A stretch of 64,000 bases of DNA. Origin: Paenibacillus arenosi (GTDB taxonomy: Bacteria; Bacillota; Bacilli; Paenibacillales; Paenibacillaceae). Positions 6,489 through 15,996 of the stretch are shown piece after piece. How positions within the stretch are numbered: position 1 is the first letter of the stretch; each line of letters starts with the position of its first letter. Under the pieces are notes generated by a model, which was not told where the DNA came from, ran no database searches, and saw only the letters and a list, made by a program, of their open reading frames with translations. The position numbers and the translations under genes were made by a program. The stretch spans positions 124,001 to 188,000 of the forward strand of contig NZ_JACYTN010000005.1 in the NCBI RefSeq assembly GCF_014841135.1, read 5' to 3'.

Positions 6489-8885
6489 ATGGTCAAACCG
6501 ATTCAGCAAGCCGCCGTAATTGGCTCAGGTGTGATGGGCGCAGCAATAGCTGCACATTTAGCAGGTGCAGGCATTCCTTGTTTACTGCTAGATATTGTCC
6601 CAACACAGCTTAGCGAAGAAGAAGCGAAAGCAGGTCTTACTCTAGAGCATCCTAAAGTACGCAGCAAACTTGCCACGACTGCGATTGATCGGCTCAAGAA
6701 AACGAAGCCAGCGCCGCTGTACAGTGAAGCATTTGCTACTCGCATTACGCCAGGCAATTTGGATGACGATCTTCACAAATTATCCAAAGTAGACTGGATT
6801 ATCGAAGTAATTGTGGAACGTCTTGACGTGAAACGCCAGTTGCTGCAGCGAATTGAGCAGGTATGGACGCCAGGCACTATCGTTTCGTCTAATACGTCAG
6901 GTATTTCGATTAACGAAATGGTAGCGCCGTGTGGGGAAGCGTTCAAACGTCACTTTTTAGGTACACACTTTTTTAATCCACCCCGTTATATGAAGCTGCT
7001 AGAAGTTATTCCGGGGCAAACGACAGATCCTGAAATTACGAAGTATATGACGGCCTTCGCTGAAAAACGTCTCGGCAAAGGTGTTGTTGCCGCTAAAGAT
7101 ACGCCGAACTTTATTGCCAATCGGATCGGTACGTATGGGCTGCTCGTCACGCTGCACGAAATGCTGCAAAAAGGATATACCGTCGAAGAAATCGACGCGG
7201 TTACCGGACCAGCAATGGGACGACCGAAAAGCGCGACATTCCGCACGCTTGACCTTGTTGGTCTTGACACCTTTGTTCATGTGGCAGGGAACGTGCATAA
7301 CAATACGATGGATGAGTCGGAAAAAGCGATTTTTGATTCGCCAAGCGTATTGCGCCGTATGGTGGAGCAAGGCTGGATTGGTGAGAAACAGGGGCAAGGG
7401 TTTTATAAAAAAGTAAAAACAGCAGCTGGAAAAGAGATTCAGGCGCTGAATTTGGCAACGATGGAGTACGCAGTTGCGCAAAAGGTGAAGGGAGCTTCGT
7501 TAGAAGCAGCTAAATCCGCAAAAGGTGCAGCAGCTAAAATAAAGGCGCTCCTTGGAACTGGTGATCGTTATTCGGAGCTGGCATGGAATGTCCTCAAGCC
7601 GGTACTACTATACTCCGCTAATAAGTTGGGTGAAATTGCAGATTCCATTGTTGAAATCGACAATGCGATGAAATGGGGCTTCAATTGGGATCTTGGGCCG
7701 TTTGAAATTTGGGATGCAATCGGTCTCGTAAAAAGTGTGCAGCGAATGGAAGCAGAAGGGGACATTCTTCCTGAGTGGGTTACAGCATGGATTGCTACTG
7801 GACATACGAGCTTCTACGTAAGAGAAGCTGGAAGCAGTGCCTTCTATTATGAGTGTGCTCTATCGGCTGTTGAAACTAGACCAGAGCATATTTCACTGCG
7901 TGCGCTGAAAGAGCAAAACCGTATTATATTGTCCAACTCGGGTGCAAATTTGATTGATATTGGTGACGATGTTGCATGTTTGGAATTTAGCTCCCCTAAT
8001 AACGCCATTGGCGGAGACATTTTAACGATGATTCAGAAAAGTGCAGAAGAAGTACGTAACAACTATCGTGGTCTCGTTATTGCGAATGAAGGGAAACATT
8101 TTTGTGTCGGCGCCAACTTAATGCTGCTGTTAATGGAAGCACAAGATGGCGAATGGGATGAAGTAGATAGCATAATTCGATTGTTCCAAAACAGCATGAT
8201 GGCCTTGAAACGGTTACCGAAGCCGGTTGTGGCAGCTCCTCATCAGATGACGCTTGGCGGTGGAGTTGAGGCTTGTATGCCAGCAGATAAGGTGATTTTC
8301 TCAGCTGAAACGTACTACGGACTTGTTGAAGTCGGAGTGGGTCTGATTCCAGCAGGCGGCGGTTGTAAAGAAGTTGCGCTGCGCACAAGCCGCTTAGTGA
8401 GCAATCCCGAGGTGGATTTGCAGCCGTTTATGAATGGCTACTTTGAAACGATTGGGATGGCGAAAGTATCGACGAGTGGTCATGATACGAAGCGGCTTGG
8501 CTATATGGCACCGCAGGACTCGGTTGTTATTAATACCGATCACCGTATTTATGAGGCGAAAATGGCGGTGCTGGATATGGATCGTGCAGGTTATGTTGCT
8601 CCAGTTGAGGAGCGTATTCGCGTAGTTGGTGAGCAAGGCAAGGCGGTAATGCAGCTCGGTGCATATACGATGCGCCAAAGTGGCTTTATTAGCGAGCATG
8701 ATCAGCTTATTGCAAACAAACTTGCGCATGTATTGGCAGGAGGAAATGTGCCAGCAAATAGCTACGTATCCGAGCAATATATGCTCGATTTAGAACGCGA
8801 AGCATTTTTAAGTTTAACGGGTGAGCCGAAGACGCAGCAGCGCATGCAGCATATTTTGACGACGGGTAAGCCATTACGCAACTAG
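6489..8885 (+). CDS. fadN: 3-hydroxyacyl-CoA dehydrogenase / enoyl-CoA hydratase FadN
   Basis: 798 residues, like B. subtilis FadN (789). The N-terminal dehydrogenase begins with the NAD-binding loop GSGVMGAAIAAHLAGAG (residue 13 on) and has TPNFIANRIGTYG. A second dehydrogenase C-domain follows (KWGFNWDLGPFEIWDAIGL). The C-terminal crotonase fold (about 490-700) has GKHFCVGANLMLLL for the oxyanion hole and TLGGGVEACMPADKV with the catalytic acidic region. It catalyses hydration of enoyl-CoA and oxidation of the hydroxyacyl-CoA; note that this FadN class has the dehydrogenase first, the reverse of Escherichia coli FadB. It precedes fadA as in Bacillus fadNAE. Start ATG 6489 follows AGGAGGG. 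Confidence 0.95.
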   Translation: MVKPIQQAAVIGSGVMGAAIAAHLAGAGIPCLLLDIVPTQLSEEEAKAGLTLEHPKVRSKLATTAIDRLKKTKPAPLYSEAFATRITPGNLDDDLHKLSKVDWIIEVIVERLDVKRQLLQRIEQVWTPGTIVSSNTSGISINEMVAPCGEAFKRHFLGTHFFNPPRYMKLLEVIPGQTTDPEITKYMTAFAEKRLGKGVVAAKDTPNFIANRIGTYGLLVTLHEMLQKGYTVEEIDAVTGPAMGRPKSATFRTLDLVGLDTFVHVAGNVHNNTMDESEKAIFDSPSVLRRMVEQGWIGEKQGQGFYKKVKTAAGKEIQALNLATMEYAVAQKVKGASLEAAKSAKGAAAKIKALLGTGDRYSELAWNVLKPVLLYSANKLGEIADSIVEIDNAMKWGFNWDLGPFEIWDAIGLVKSVQRMEAEGDILPEWVTAWIATGHTSFYVREAGSSAFYYECALSAVETRPEHISLRALKEQNRIILSNSGANLIDIGDDVACLEFSSPNNAIGGDILTMIQKSAEEVRNNYRGLVIANEGKHFCVGANLMLLLMEAQDGEWDEVDSIIRLFQNSMMALKRLPKPVVAAPHQMTLGGGVEACMPADKVIFSAETYYGLVEVGVGLIPAGGGCKEVALRTSRLVSNPEVDLQPFMNGYFETIGMAKVSTSGHDTKRLGYMAPQDSVVINTDHRIYEAKMAVLDMDRAGYVAPVEERIRVVGEQGKAVMQLGAYTMRQSGFISEHDQLIANKLAHVLAGGNVPANSYVSEQYMLDLEREAFLSLTGEPKTQQRMQHILTTGKPLRN

Positions 8886-9031
8886 TAGAATTGGATGGAA
8901 TTTCTTTTTATCAACATAGCAAACCATGAAGTTATCACGATACCGAAATACCAAATACCTAATTATCCGGCAAATAAGCTATAAAACGATCTATTTATCC
9001 ATTTAATTTAGCTAAGCGAGGGGAGATAACG

Positions 9032-10216
9032 ATGAAAGAAGCAGTTATAGTATCCATCGTGCGTACACCAATAGGCAAAGCAAAACGCGGTAGCTTGGCG
9101 CATACACGTGCTGAGGATTTGGGGCGTATCGTACTGGACGAAGCGATCCGCCGAGCGCCAGGTCTTCGCAAAGAGGATGTTGATGACATCATTATCGGCT
9201 GTGCAATGCCAGAAGGTGAGCAAGGACTTAACTTTGCCCGCATTATGTCGCTGTATGCGGACTTCCCGACGACTGTCCCAGCAGTAACGGTCAACCGCTT
9301 TTGCGCATCAGGCTTGCAGTCGATTGCTTATGCAGCAGAGCGAATTATGCTAGGGCACGCGGATGTCATCGTAGCAGGTGGTGTTGAAAGTATGAGCCAT
9401 GTCCCGATGACAGGATTCAAGTTGGCACCACATCCACAGCTTGTGGCTGAAATGCCGCAAGTGTATATGGGCATGGGGCACACAGCGGAAAATGTGGCGA
9501 ATCGCTTTGACATTAGCCGTGAAGCGCAAGATGAGTTCGCTTATAACAGCCATCGCAAAGCGGCTGCTGCAATCGCAGAAGGGAAGTTCAAAGATGAAAT
9601 CGTTCCGGTATCCACGAAGGTGAAGGGCATCAGCGCAGATGGACGTCCATGGGAGAAGGTCATCCATTTCGAAATGGACGAAGGTGTTCGTACGGACACT
9701 TCCGTGGAAGGGTTGGCAAAATTGAAGCCGTCCTTCGCGGCTAAAGGTTCTGTTACAGCAGGCAATGCTTCGCAAATGAGCGATGGCGCTGCTGCTGCTG
9801 TCCTTATGACAAGAGAACGTGCAGAGGCACTTGGCTTGAAGCCGTTGGCTGCATTCCGCTCCTTTGCATTGGCTGGCGTTGACCCTGAAGTGATGGGGAT
9901 TGGTCCAATCGAAGCGATCCCGAAGGCGCTTAAGCTGGCTGGCATTACGAAGGAGCAAGTGGATCTATACGAGCTGAACGAGGCGTTTGCTTCGCAATGC
10001 GTCGCTATTATTCGTCAGCTAGAGTTAGATGAAAGCAAAGTCAACGTGAACGGTGGGGCTATTGCACTCGGCCATCCACTTGGCTGCACAGGAACGAAAT
10101 TAACGGCATCGCTCGTCCATGAGCTGCGACGTCGTGGCGGAGGATATGGTGTTGTATCGATGTGCATTGGCGGCGGAATGGGCGCAGCCGGAGTGATTGA
10201 GGTGTACGGAGCTTAA
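9032..10216 (+). CDS. fadA: Acetyl-CoA C-acyltransferase (3-ketoacyl-CoA thiolase)
   Basis: 394 residues, typical thiolase II length. The nucleophilic cysteine is in [15 protein letters not shown] (near residue 91), the catalytic histidine in [15 protein letters not shown] and the second cysteine in [13 protein letters not shown] near the end. It performs the last step of beta-oxidation, cleaving 3-ketoacyl-CoA with CoA to acetyl-CoA. Start ATG 9032 follows AGGGGAG. It is the middle gene of the Bacillus-like fadN-fadA-fadE order, although 146 bp separate it from fadN and about 810 bp from fadE. FadI/FadJ-like names are less likely because the partner is FadN. Confidence 0.95.
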   Translation: MKEAVIVSIVRTPIGKAKRGSLAHTRAEDLGRIVLDEAIRRAPGLRKEDVDDIIIGCAMPEGEQGLNFARIMSLYADFPTTVPAVTVNRFCASGLQSIAYAAERIMLGHADVIVAGGVESMSHVPMTGFKLAPHPQLVAEMPQVYMGMGHTAENVANRFDISREAQDEFAYNSHRKAAAAIAEGKFKDEIVPVSTKVKGISADGRPWEKVIHFEMDEGVRTDTSVEGLAKLKPSFAAKGSVTAGNASQMSDGAAAAVLMTRERAEALGLKPLAAFRSFALAGVDPEVMGIGPIEAIPKALKLAGITKEQVDLYELNEAFASQCVAIIRQLELDESKVNVNGGAIALGHPLGCTGTKLTASLVHELRRRGGGYGVVSMCIGGGMGAAGVIEVYGA

Positions 10217-10275
10217 GCGATTAGGAGTGACTAACCGATCAGTTTTGCATAAGCGAGTAGGAGTGATTAACCGAT
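10215..10275 (+). repeat. 25-bp imperfect direct repeat after fadA
   Basis: Units at 10215-10239 and 10251-10275 both read AAGCGANTAGGAGTGAYTAACCGAT in pattern and differ at two positions. The period is 36 bases. The first unit overlaps the fadA stop codon. Confidence 0.7.
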
Positions 10276-10400
10276 TGAGTGAAGCTGAAAGCTTGCTGGA
10301 GCTTAATAAAGACAAAAAAGCCAATAAAGCCAATAAAGCCATGAAACCAATTAGGCTAGGCGACAATTCATGAAGCTTGATACGAAGTAGTGGCAAATAG

Positions 10401-10440
10401 TAACATTTAGTAGCACTTAGTAGCACTTAGTAGCACTTAG
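10401..10440 (+). repeat. Four tandem 10-bp units (TARCAYTTAG)
   Basis: One variant unit (TAACATTTAG) is followed by three identical TAGCACTTAG units. They lie in the long fadA-fadE gap and contain a stop codon in every unit, so they are non-coding. Confidence 0.8.
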
Positions 10441-10560
10441 AAATATTTATTGTAATCAGTATGATTTTAGTAGCAACTAGTAGATATTTGGTGGAAATTA
10501 GGGTGACGTAATGGCACCTACGGACTATAAATCTGTCTAGTTGTGGACTTGAAAAAAAGC

Positions 10561-10737
10561 TGCAAATATACATCTTTTTTAACGCAAAAAAAAGAAAAAA
10601 TCTAAAATGAATGCAAATATGCATCAATTCTAGCCTTAATAGGGGTGAAGCAGCTTGTTTTAAGCAAAAAGCCTGTATTTTTGCAGGCTTTCCCTTGAAA
10701 ATCGATAATCTCAGCTAAAAGCATGCATATTTGCATC
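10561..10737. promoter_or_regulatory. Triple copy of an ATGCAAATATGCAT-type motif
   Basis: Copies: TGCAAATATACATC at 10561, ATGCAAATATGCATC at 10611, and the inverted copy ATGCATATTTGCATC at 10723. The last two are exact reverse complements over 14 bases. Repeated dyads at about 50 and 112 base distance upstream of fadE suggest binding sites for an unidentified regulator; this is inference. Confidence 0.4.
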
Positions 10738-11025
10738 TATTCCTTGTTATGAATAGAACGTTCTATTTATAGAGCGTTGTATCGCATTGAGTTATATTCA
10801 TTTTCGTTTAGTTACATTGATTTTCATCGAAATACACTGAATTACACCGAATATTAAATCGAATTATATCGCATCGCCTAGAATTACATTTTTCCTGTAC
10901 GTACATCAAGCAACTCATTACATTTTTCCCACAATCCATAAATCAACTAATGATATCCATTAATTTTTAATAGAAATTTATCTTTATGTAAACGCATTCA
11001 TTATATGATAAAGGAGAGATTGGAT

Positions 11026-12810
11026 ATGTTGGACACGAAAGGTACGCAAGTGAAAGGCGGCAGCTTCATTATTGATGATGTTGAGGCGAACTCAATCGTT
11101 ATCCCCGAGGATTTCGTGGAAGAGCAGCGCATGATGATGGAGACAACACGTGACTTTGTAGAGGGCGAAGTTGTGCCTCATGATGAAGAAATCGAGAAGC
11201 TTGACTACGAGCTGACGGTAAAGCTGATTCGCAAAGCAGGTGAGCTCGGCTTACTTGGCTCTGATGTACCAGAGGAGTATGGCGGCCTTGGTTTGGACAA
11301 AGTCAGCTCTACACTTATTAATGAGACGCTTGCCAAAGCATCTTCGTTCGCACTGTCTGTTGGTGCACATGTTGGCATCGGAACACTGCCGATCGTTTTT
11401 TTCGGGACACCTGAGCAGAAGCGCAAATATTTGCCGACATTGGCATCAGGTGAGAAAATAGCAGCTTATTGCTTAACAGAGCCGACTTCCGGCTCGGATG
11501 CGTTGGGTGCGAAGACGACAGCGAAACTGTCTGAAGACGGTCAGCATTATATTTTGAACGGTTCCAAAATATTTATTACGAATGCTGGCTTTGCAGATAT
11601 TTTCATTGTATATGCGAAAGTGGACGGTAAAGACTTTACGACATTTATAGTTGAGCGCGATATGGAAGGCTTTACGGTAGGGCCGGAAGAAAAAAAGATG
11701 GGTATTAAAGGATCTTCTACGTGCCCCTTGTTCTTTGAAGATGTAAAAGTTCCGGTTGAAAATGTACTTGGTGAAATTGGCCGAGGCCATATTATCGCGT
11801 TCAATATTTTGAACATTGGTCGATTCAAGTTAGGTGCGGGCTGCCTTGGAGCTGCAAAAGAAGCGATCGAGCTCAGTTCCAAATATGCGAATACACGTAC
11901 ACAGTTCGGCAAATCATTGTCTGCGTTCCCGCTCATTGGTAAAAAGCTTGCAGAGATGAACATTCGTACGTATGTGACAGAAAGTATGGTATACCGTACT
12001 TCTGGCTTGATCGATACAAGTATGAAGGACATTGACCACACCCAACCGGATTCTGGTCCGTTATTGGCAAAGAGCATTGCAGAGTATGCGTTAGAATGTT
12101 CGATTAACAAGGTATTTGCATCTGAAGTGCTGGACTTCGTCGCAGATGAGGGCGTACAAATACATGGCGGGTACGGTTTTACACAGGAATACAAAATCGA
12201 GCGTATTTATCGCGATTCACGGATTAACCGCATTTTTGAAGGCACGAATGAAATTAACCGCTTGCTCATTCCAGGCACGCTCGTCAAGAAAGCTATGAAA
12301 GGCGAACTGCCTCTTATGCAAAAAGCACAAGGTCTGCAAGCTGAACTTATGCAGCTCGTACCTGGGCAAACATTCGAGGGTACGTTGGAGCATGAGGCAC
12401 ATTTGCTATCGATGGCTAAAAAAATATTCCTTATGATTGGCGGCTTGGCGGTGCAAAAGTACGCAATGGAGCTTGAGAAGCAGCAGGAAGTGCTCAGCAA
12501 TTTGGCGGATGTTATGATTCTCGTTTATGCCATGGAGAGTGCGCTGCTGCGAACACGTAAAATGATTGCCAAAATAGGGGAAGCCAAGGCTGTAAATGCA
12601 ATTGAAATGACAAAAGTTTATATACATGAAGCATTTGATGATGTTGATCGTTTTGCCAAAGAGGCTCTTGCGACGATGGAAACTGGCGATGTACTGCGGA
12701 CACAGCTGTCGATCTTGAAAAAGCTAACTCGCAACACACCAATGGATACGGTAGCTATAAAGCGCGGCATCGCGGCACGTGTTATCAGTGCAGAAAAGTA
12801 TATCGTCTAA
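11026..12810 (+). CDS. fadE: Acyl-CoA dehydrogenase FadE
   Basis: 594 residues from ATG 11026, the same length as B. subtilis FadE (YusJ). An in-frame ATG at 11005 would have the AAAGGAGAG ribosome binding site inside its codons, so the later start is chosen. Features: AYCLTEPTSGSDALGAKTTA (FAD/acyl binding), GSKIFITNAGFADI, GIKGSSTCPLFFEDV, KSLSAFPLIGKKLAEM and the C-terminal QIHGGYGFTQEY ... RIFEGTNEINR signature. A further C-terminal helical domain of about 150 residues is characteristic of this subfamily. It introduces the 2,3 double bond in acyl-CoA and hands electrons to EtfAB. It stands alone after an 810-bp gap and is probably separately controlled. Confidence 0.95.
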   Translation: MLDTKGTQVKGGSFIIDDVEANSIVIPEDFVEEQRMMMETTRDFVEGEVVPHDEEIEKLDYELTVKLIRKAGELGLLGSDVPEEYGGLGLDKVSSTLINETLAKASSFALSVGAHVGIGTLPIVFFGTPEQKRKYLPTLASGEKIAAYCLTEPTSGSDALGAKTTAKLSEDGQHYILNGSKIFITNAGFADIFIVYAKVDGKDFTTFIVERDMEGFTVGPEEKKMGIKGSSTCPLFFEDVKVPVENVLGEIGRGHIIAFNILNIGRFKLGAGCLGAAKEAIELSSKYANTRTQFGKSLSAFPLIGKKLAEMNIRTYVTESMVYRTSGLIDTSMKDIDHTQPDSGPLLAKSIAEYALECSINKVFASEVLDFVADEGVQIHGGYGFTQEYKIERIYRDSRINRIFEGTNEINRLLIPGTLVKKAMKGELPLMQKAQGLQAELMQLVPGQTFEGTLEHEAHLLSMAKKIFLMIGGLAVQKYAMELEKQQEVLSNLADVMILVYAMESALLRTRKMIAKIGEAKAVNAIEMTKVYIHEAFDDVDRFAKEALATMETGDVLRTQLSILKKLTRNTPMDTVAIKRGIAARVISAEKYIV

Positions 12811-12857
12811 CAGCGGCTGATAGCATTGAAATTATGGCTGACACACGCTAACCAACA

Positions 12858-12877
12858 ACGCCGGAAAAATCCGGCGT
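12858..12877 (+). other. Perfect hairpin between fadE and fadD
   Basis: ACGCCGGA, loop AAAA, TCCGGCGT. It is GC-rich but has no T-run, so it is a weak terminator at best; it may limit fadE read-through or protect the mRNA end. It ends 12 bases before the fadD ribosome binding site. Confidence 0.5.
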
Positions 12878-12903
12878 GGACCTGGGGAAAGGGATGAGCT
12901 TGT

Positions 12904-14583
12904 ATGCCATTGGATAAGCCATGGCTCTGTCATTATCCTAGTGAGATCACCTCGACCTACGAATATCCTAAGCATAATTTGGCATTGTTTCTCATTCAGG
13001 CGGCACGTGATTATCCGGACCGAACTGCCCTGTATTTTATGGGGAAAAAGATAAATTATGAACAACTGTTGGAAGCTGCATACCGCTGTGCAAATATGTT
13101 AACGAACCTCGGTGTGAAGCGCGGTGACCGTGTAGCGATTATGCTGCCCAACTGTCCACAGACAGTCATTGCCTACTACGGAACGTTAATGATTGGCGCC
13201 GTTGCTGTGCTTACCAATCCGCTTTATAAGGAGCGGGAAATTGAGCATCAGCTAAATGATGCTGAAGCGAAAATTATGGTTACGCTGGACCTACTGTTCC
13301 CACGTGTACATGCTGTAAAGCAGCAAACGGGGCTGGAACATATTATTGTCACTTCCATTAAAGATTTTTTACCATTCCCCAAAAATTTGTTGTATCCGTT
13401 CAAAGCAAAGCGAAGTGGAGCGAATCTGGACGTCCCTTATGGTAAGGGCGTCCACTCCTTTCATTCTTTCATGCAGCAAGCTTCGCAGGAGGCAGTGTGC
13501 GTGGATGTAGATGCAGAGAACGAGCTTGCGCTGCTGCAATATACTGGTGGCACGACAGGGGTCGCCAAAGGTGTCATGCTTACACACAGTAATCTCATTG
13601 CTAACACGCTGCAAGTTTCCCGTTGGTTCTACCAAGCAAAGCGGGGAGAGCCTATATATTTGGGAGCGCTTCCTTTTTTCCATGTGTTTGGAATGACCGT
13701 ACTGATGAACTTGTCAATTGTAACGGCTGGGATGAATATTCTTATCCCCAAATTCGATGCCAAAGATATATTAGAATCGATCCAACGACTCAAACCGACG
13801 ATGTTTCCAGGGGCCCCGACCATGTATATTGCGCTCATCAACCATCCTAACATTGCTGCTTACGATCTTTCTTCTATAGAAATGTGTATAAGTGGAGCTT
13901 CCTCATTGCCGCTTGACGTACAAACGAAGTTCGAGCAATTAAGTGGTTGCAAGCTGATTGAAGGGTACGGGTTATCGGAGAGTTCACCTGTCACGCATGC
14001 TAATTTGCTGTGGGGGAAGCGGAAAAATGGCACGATAGGCATTCCTTTTCCGGATACGGATGCTAAGGTGGTAGACCCTGAAACAGGCGAACAAGTGCCC
14101 GTAGGTGAAATTGGCGAGTTAATTGTTAAAGGTCCGCAAGTGATGAAGGGGTATTGGAAGCGACCTGCAGAAACGAGTAAAGCGTTGCGGGATGGTTGGC
14201 TGTATACGGGAGATATGGCTCGAATGGATGAAGAAGGTTTTTTTACTATCGTTGACCGGAAAAAGGATCTTGTGATTGCAGGCGGATTTAACATTTATCC
14301 GCGTGAAATTGAAGAGGTGCTATTTGAGCATCCTCACATTCAAGATGCCAGTGTTGTCGGTATTCCAGATGAGTATCGGGGAGAAACGATTAAGGCATTC
14401 ATTGTGCTACGTTCAGGTAAGCATGTCACGGAAGAAGAGTTAAATGTATGGTGCCGTGCTCGTCTGGCTAGCTATAAGGTGCCACGCCATTATGAATTCC
14501 GCGCGGAACTTCCGAAGACGATTGCTGGAAAGGTACTGAAGCGAGCTTTATTGGAGGAAGAGGCAAGCGTATTGAAGAAATAG
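12904..14583 (+). CDS. fadD: Long-chain fatty acid-CoA ligase
   Basis: 559 residues, similar to Bacillus LcfA (560). AMP-forming ligase signatures: YTGGTTGVAKGVMLTH near residue 214, the adenylate-binding GYGLSESSPVTHANL, YTGDMARMDEEGFF, DRKKDLVIAGGFNIYPREIE hinge region and the lysine in KTIAGKVLKRALL near the C-terminus. It activates free fatty acids to acyl-CoA using ATP, producing both the substrate of FadE and the inducer of FadR. Start ATG 12904 follows GGGGAAAGGG; an ATG at 12895 is out of frame. It follows fadE by 93 bp and precedes a thioesterase by 71 bp, so the three may form one transcript. Confidence 0.93.
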   Translation: MPLDKPWLCHYPSEITSTYEYPKHNLALFLIQAARDYPDRTALYFMGKKINYEQLLEAAYRCANMLTNLGVKRGDRVAIMLPNCPQTVIAYYGTLMIGAVAVLTNPLYKEREIEHQLNDAEAKIMVTLDLLFPRVHAVKQQTGLEHIIVTSIKDFLPFPKNLLYPFKAKRSGANLDVPYGKGVHSFHSFMQQASQEAVCVDVDAENELALLQYTGGTTGVAKGVMLTHSNLIANTLQVSRWFYQAKRGEPIYLGALPFFHVFGMTVLMNLSIVTAGMNILIPKFDAKDILESIQRLKPTMFPGAPTMYIALINHPNIAAYDLSSIEMCISGASSLPLDVQTKFEQLSGCKLIEGYGLSESSPVTHANLLWGKRKNGTIGIPFPDTDAKVVDPETGEQVPVGEIGELIVKGPQVMKGYWKRPAETSKALRDGWLYTGDMARMDEEGFFTIVDRKKDLVIAGGFNIYPREIEEVLFEHPHIQDASVVGIPDEYRGETIKAFIVLRSGKHVTEEELNVWCRARLASYKVPRHYEFRAELPKTIAGKVLKRALLEEEASVLKK

Positions 14584-14654
14584 TAATAAGCACTAAACAT
14601 GTAGGCGAGAGCAGTACAGAATGCATGTAGCAATCAATCAGGAGGAATTGTCTG

Positions 14655-15098
14655 ATGAGTGTAAAGCCAGTAACGGAAGGACAAGAGAAATGGCTGAATA
14701 CGTTAGCAGAGCGTGCACGCGGTACGTTCTGGGACTACATTGGTTGTGAAGTTATGGAGGCTTCTACGGCCAAAGTTGTGCTAAGACTTCAAGCGCAGCA
14801 GCACCATTTGAACGTGATCGGCATCGTCCATGGAGGTGTGCTTTCTTCGCTGCTCGATAATGCGATGGGGTTGGCTACGATGCTGCTTCGTCCGAATGAG
14901 AATACCGTTACGTCTAATCTAAATGTTAATTTCGTTGCTCCGATGAAGGCCGGAGAGCTCGTTGTGACGGCAGAAGTCATTCATCAATCTGGCCGTACAC
15001 TTACTTGCACAGGCAAAGTAGAGAGCAGCAATGGCATCTTAGGGACGATGGGTACAGGAACATTCCGTGTTGTTACTCCAATTACAGCCATCCCTTAA
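14655..15098 (+). CDS. PaaI-type hotdog-fold acyl-CoA thioesterase
   Basis: 147 residues with a single hotdog domain. The family motif is visible: NVIGIVHGGVLSSLLDNAMG (HGG...D near residues 57-68), followed by TVTSNLNVNFVAPMKAGELV. Proteins of this type hydrolyse acyl- or aryl-CoA to free acid and CoA. Placed last after fadD, it probably relieves CoA trapping or handles dead-end intermediates of beta-oxidation; the exact substrate cannot be told from sequence. Start ATG 14655 follows AGGAGGAATTGTCTG. A terminator follows about 40 bases after the stop. Confidence 0.85.
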   Translation: MSVKPVTEGQEKWLNTLAERARGTFWDYIGCEVMEASTAKVVLRLQAQQHHLNVIGIVHGGVLSSLLDNAMGLATMLLRPNENTVTSNLNVNFVAPMKAGELVVTAEVIHQSGRTLTCTGKVESSNGILGTMGTGTFRVVTPITAIP

Positions 15099-15136
15099 CG
15101 GAAATAGTAGAGATTAAATAACTCGCGAGCTTAACT

Positions 15137-15172
15137 GCCAGTCGTCGATAACAATTTCGGCGGCTGGTTTTT
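15137..15172 (+). terminator. Terminator after the fad cluster thioesterase
   Basis: CCAGTCGTCG / CGGCGGCTGG stem followed by TTTTT. It closes the plus-strand fadE-fadD-thioesterase run. Confidence 0.75.
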
Positions 15173-15294
15173 CATTTTACTTGAATTCGAATACAATGAA
15201 TATAGTTAATGTTTTTGTACATATCTCTTTTCAATATGATAGTCCCTATGATTCTAGTACTCAGCGATCATCTAATAATAAGGAGAGGTTTCTA

Positions 15295-15966
15295 ATGACA
15301 CATCAACTAGCTAGTAATCATGAACATGCTTTTGCCGCCAATATTCGCAATGTATACTGCATCGGTCGTAACTACAAGCTGCACGCGCTTGAGCTTGGCA
15401 ATGAAGTTCCAACGAAGCCTATGGTGTTTATGAAGCCGTCTCATTCGGTCGTGCCTATTGCTGATCGTACGCCACTCGCATTGCCGCTACATCAGGGGGC
15501 GGTTCATCATGAAATTGAGATTGTGCTTTACATTGGCAGAGAGGTGACACCTGAAACGACAGTTGATGAGGCCATTGAAGCAATAGCACTCGGACTGGAC
15601 TTTACGCTGCGTGATGTACAAGATACGCTGAAGGCGAAAGGTCATCCATGGTTGCCTGCTAAAGGGGTTCCTAACTCGGGACCGATTACAAATGCGATTG
15701 CTTTTGAGGGAGCCGAGCAAGTTAGCCGTACGCCATTTGCATTACTGCGTAATGGTGAGGTCGTACAGCAGGGAACAGCAGCGGATATGATTTTTGATTT
15801 GCAGCAGCTCATTCAATTTGTGGCGTCTAATTATGGTTTACGTAAAGGTGATGTTATTTTCACGGGAACGCCGGCAGGCGTTGGGGCAGTGCAAGCTGGT
15901 GATATACTTGAGTTGCAATGGAATGGCGTTACGGTTGGTTCCTGTGTTATAGAAGCTACACAATAG
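15295..15966 (+). CDS. Fumarylacetoacetate hydrolase (FAH) fold protein
   Basis: 223 residues from ATG 15295, which follows AAGGAGAGG; the longer frame from 15181 has no ribosome binding site. The metal-binding H-E-x-E arrangement is present in AVHHEIEIVLYIGREV and the aspartate in LGLDFTLRDVQ; the chain ends with DVIFTGTPAGVGAVQAGDIL, the usual FAH-family tail. Members include acylpyruvases, oxaloacetate decarboxylases/tautomerases and catabolic hydratases; the short single-domain form favours an acylpyruvase/oxaloacetate-type activity. Neighbouring genes do not define a pathway. It is followed after 30 bp by the DUF92 gene. Confidence 0.85.
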   Translation: MTHQLASNHEHAFAANIRNVYCIGRNYKLHALELGNEVPTKPMVFMKPSHSVVPIADRTPLALPLHQGAVHHEIEIVLYIGREVTPETTVDEAIEAIALGLDFTLRDVQDTLKAKGHPWLPAKGVPNSGPITNAIAFEGAEQVSRTPFALLRNGEVVQQGTAADMIFDLQQLIQFVASNYGLRKGDVIFTGTPAGVGAVQAGDILELQWNGVTVGSCVIEATQ

Positions 15967-15996
15967 TAATAGCAAGGAAACAAGAAAGGAAACAAA

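Larger units (their letters stand above)
10276..11010. other. Long repeat-rich gap upstream of fadE
   Basis: No gene is supported here. Besides the tandem repeats it holds three copies of an ATGCAAATATGCAT-like motif (10561-10574, 10611-10625, and inverted at 10723-10737), a perfect 16-base palindrome AATAGAACGTTCTATT at 10752-10767, an 8-bp hairpin AAAGCCTG/CAGGCTTT near 10670-10690 that would look like a terminator only on the minus strand, and a series of TTACA-C-GA-like words at 10790-10880. The fadE promoter must lie in or after this stretch but I cannot fix it. Confidence 0.5.

Noticed and set aside
10100-10426. 108-codon minus-strand frame at the end of fadA
   Set aside because: Shadow of fadA continued into the repeat region; no start signal.
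10660-10695. Terminator after fadA
   Set aside because: The hairpin AAAGCCTG/CAGGCTTT has its T-run only on the minus strand, where no gene ends, and is 450 bases from fadA.
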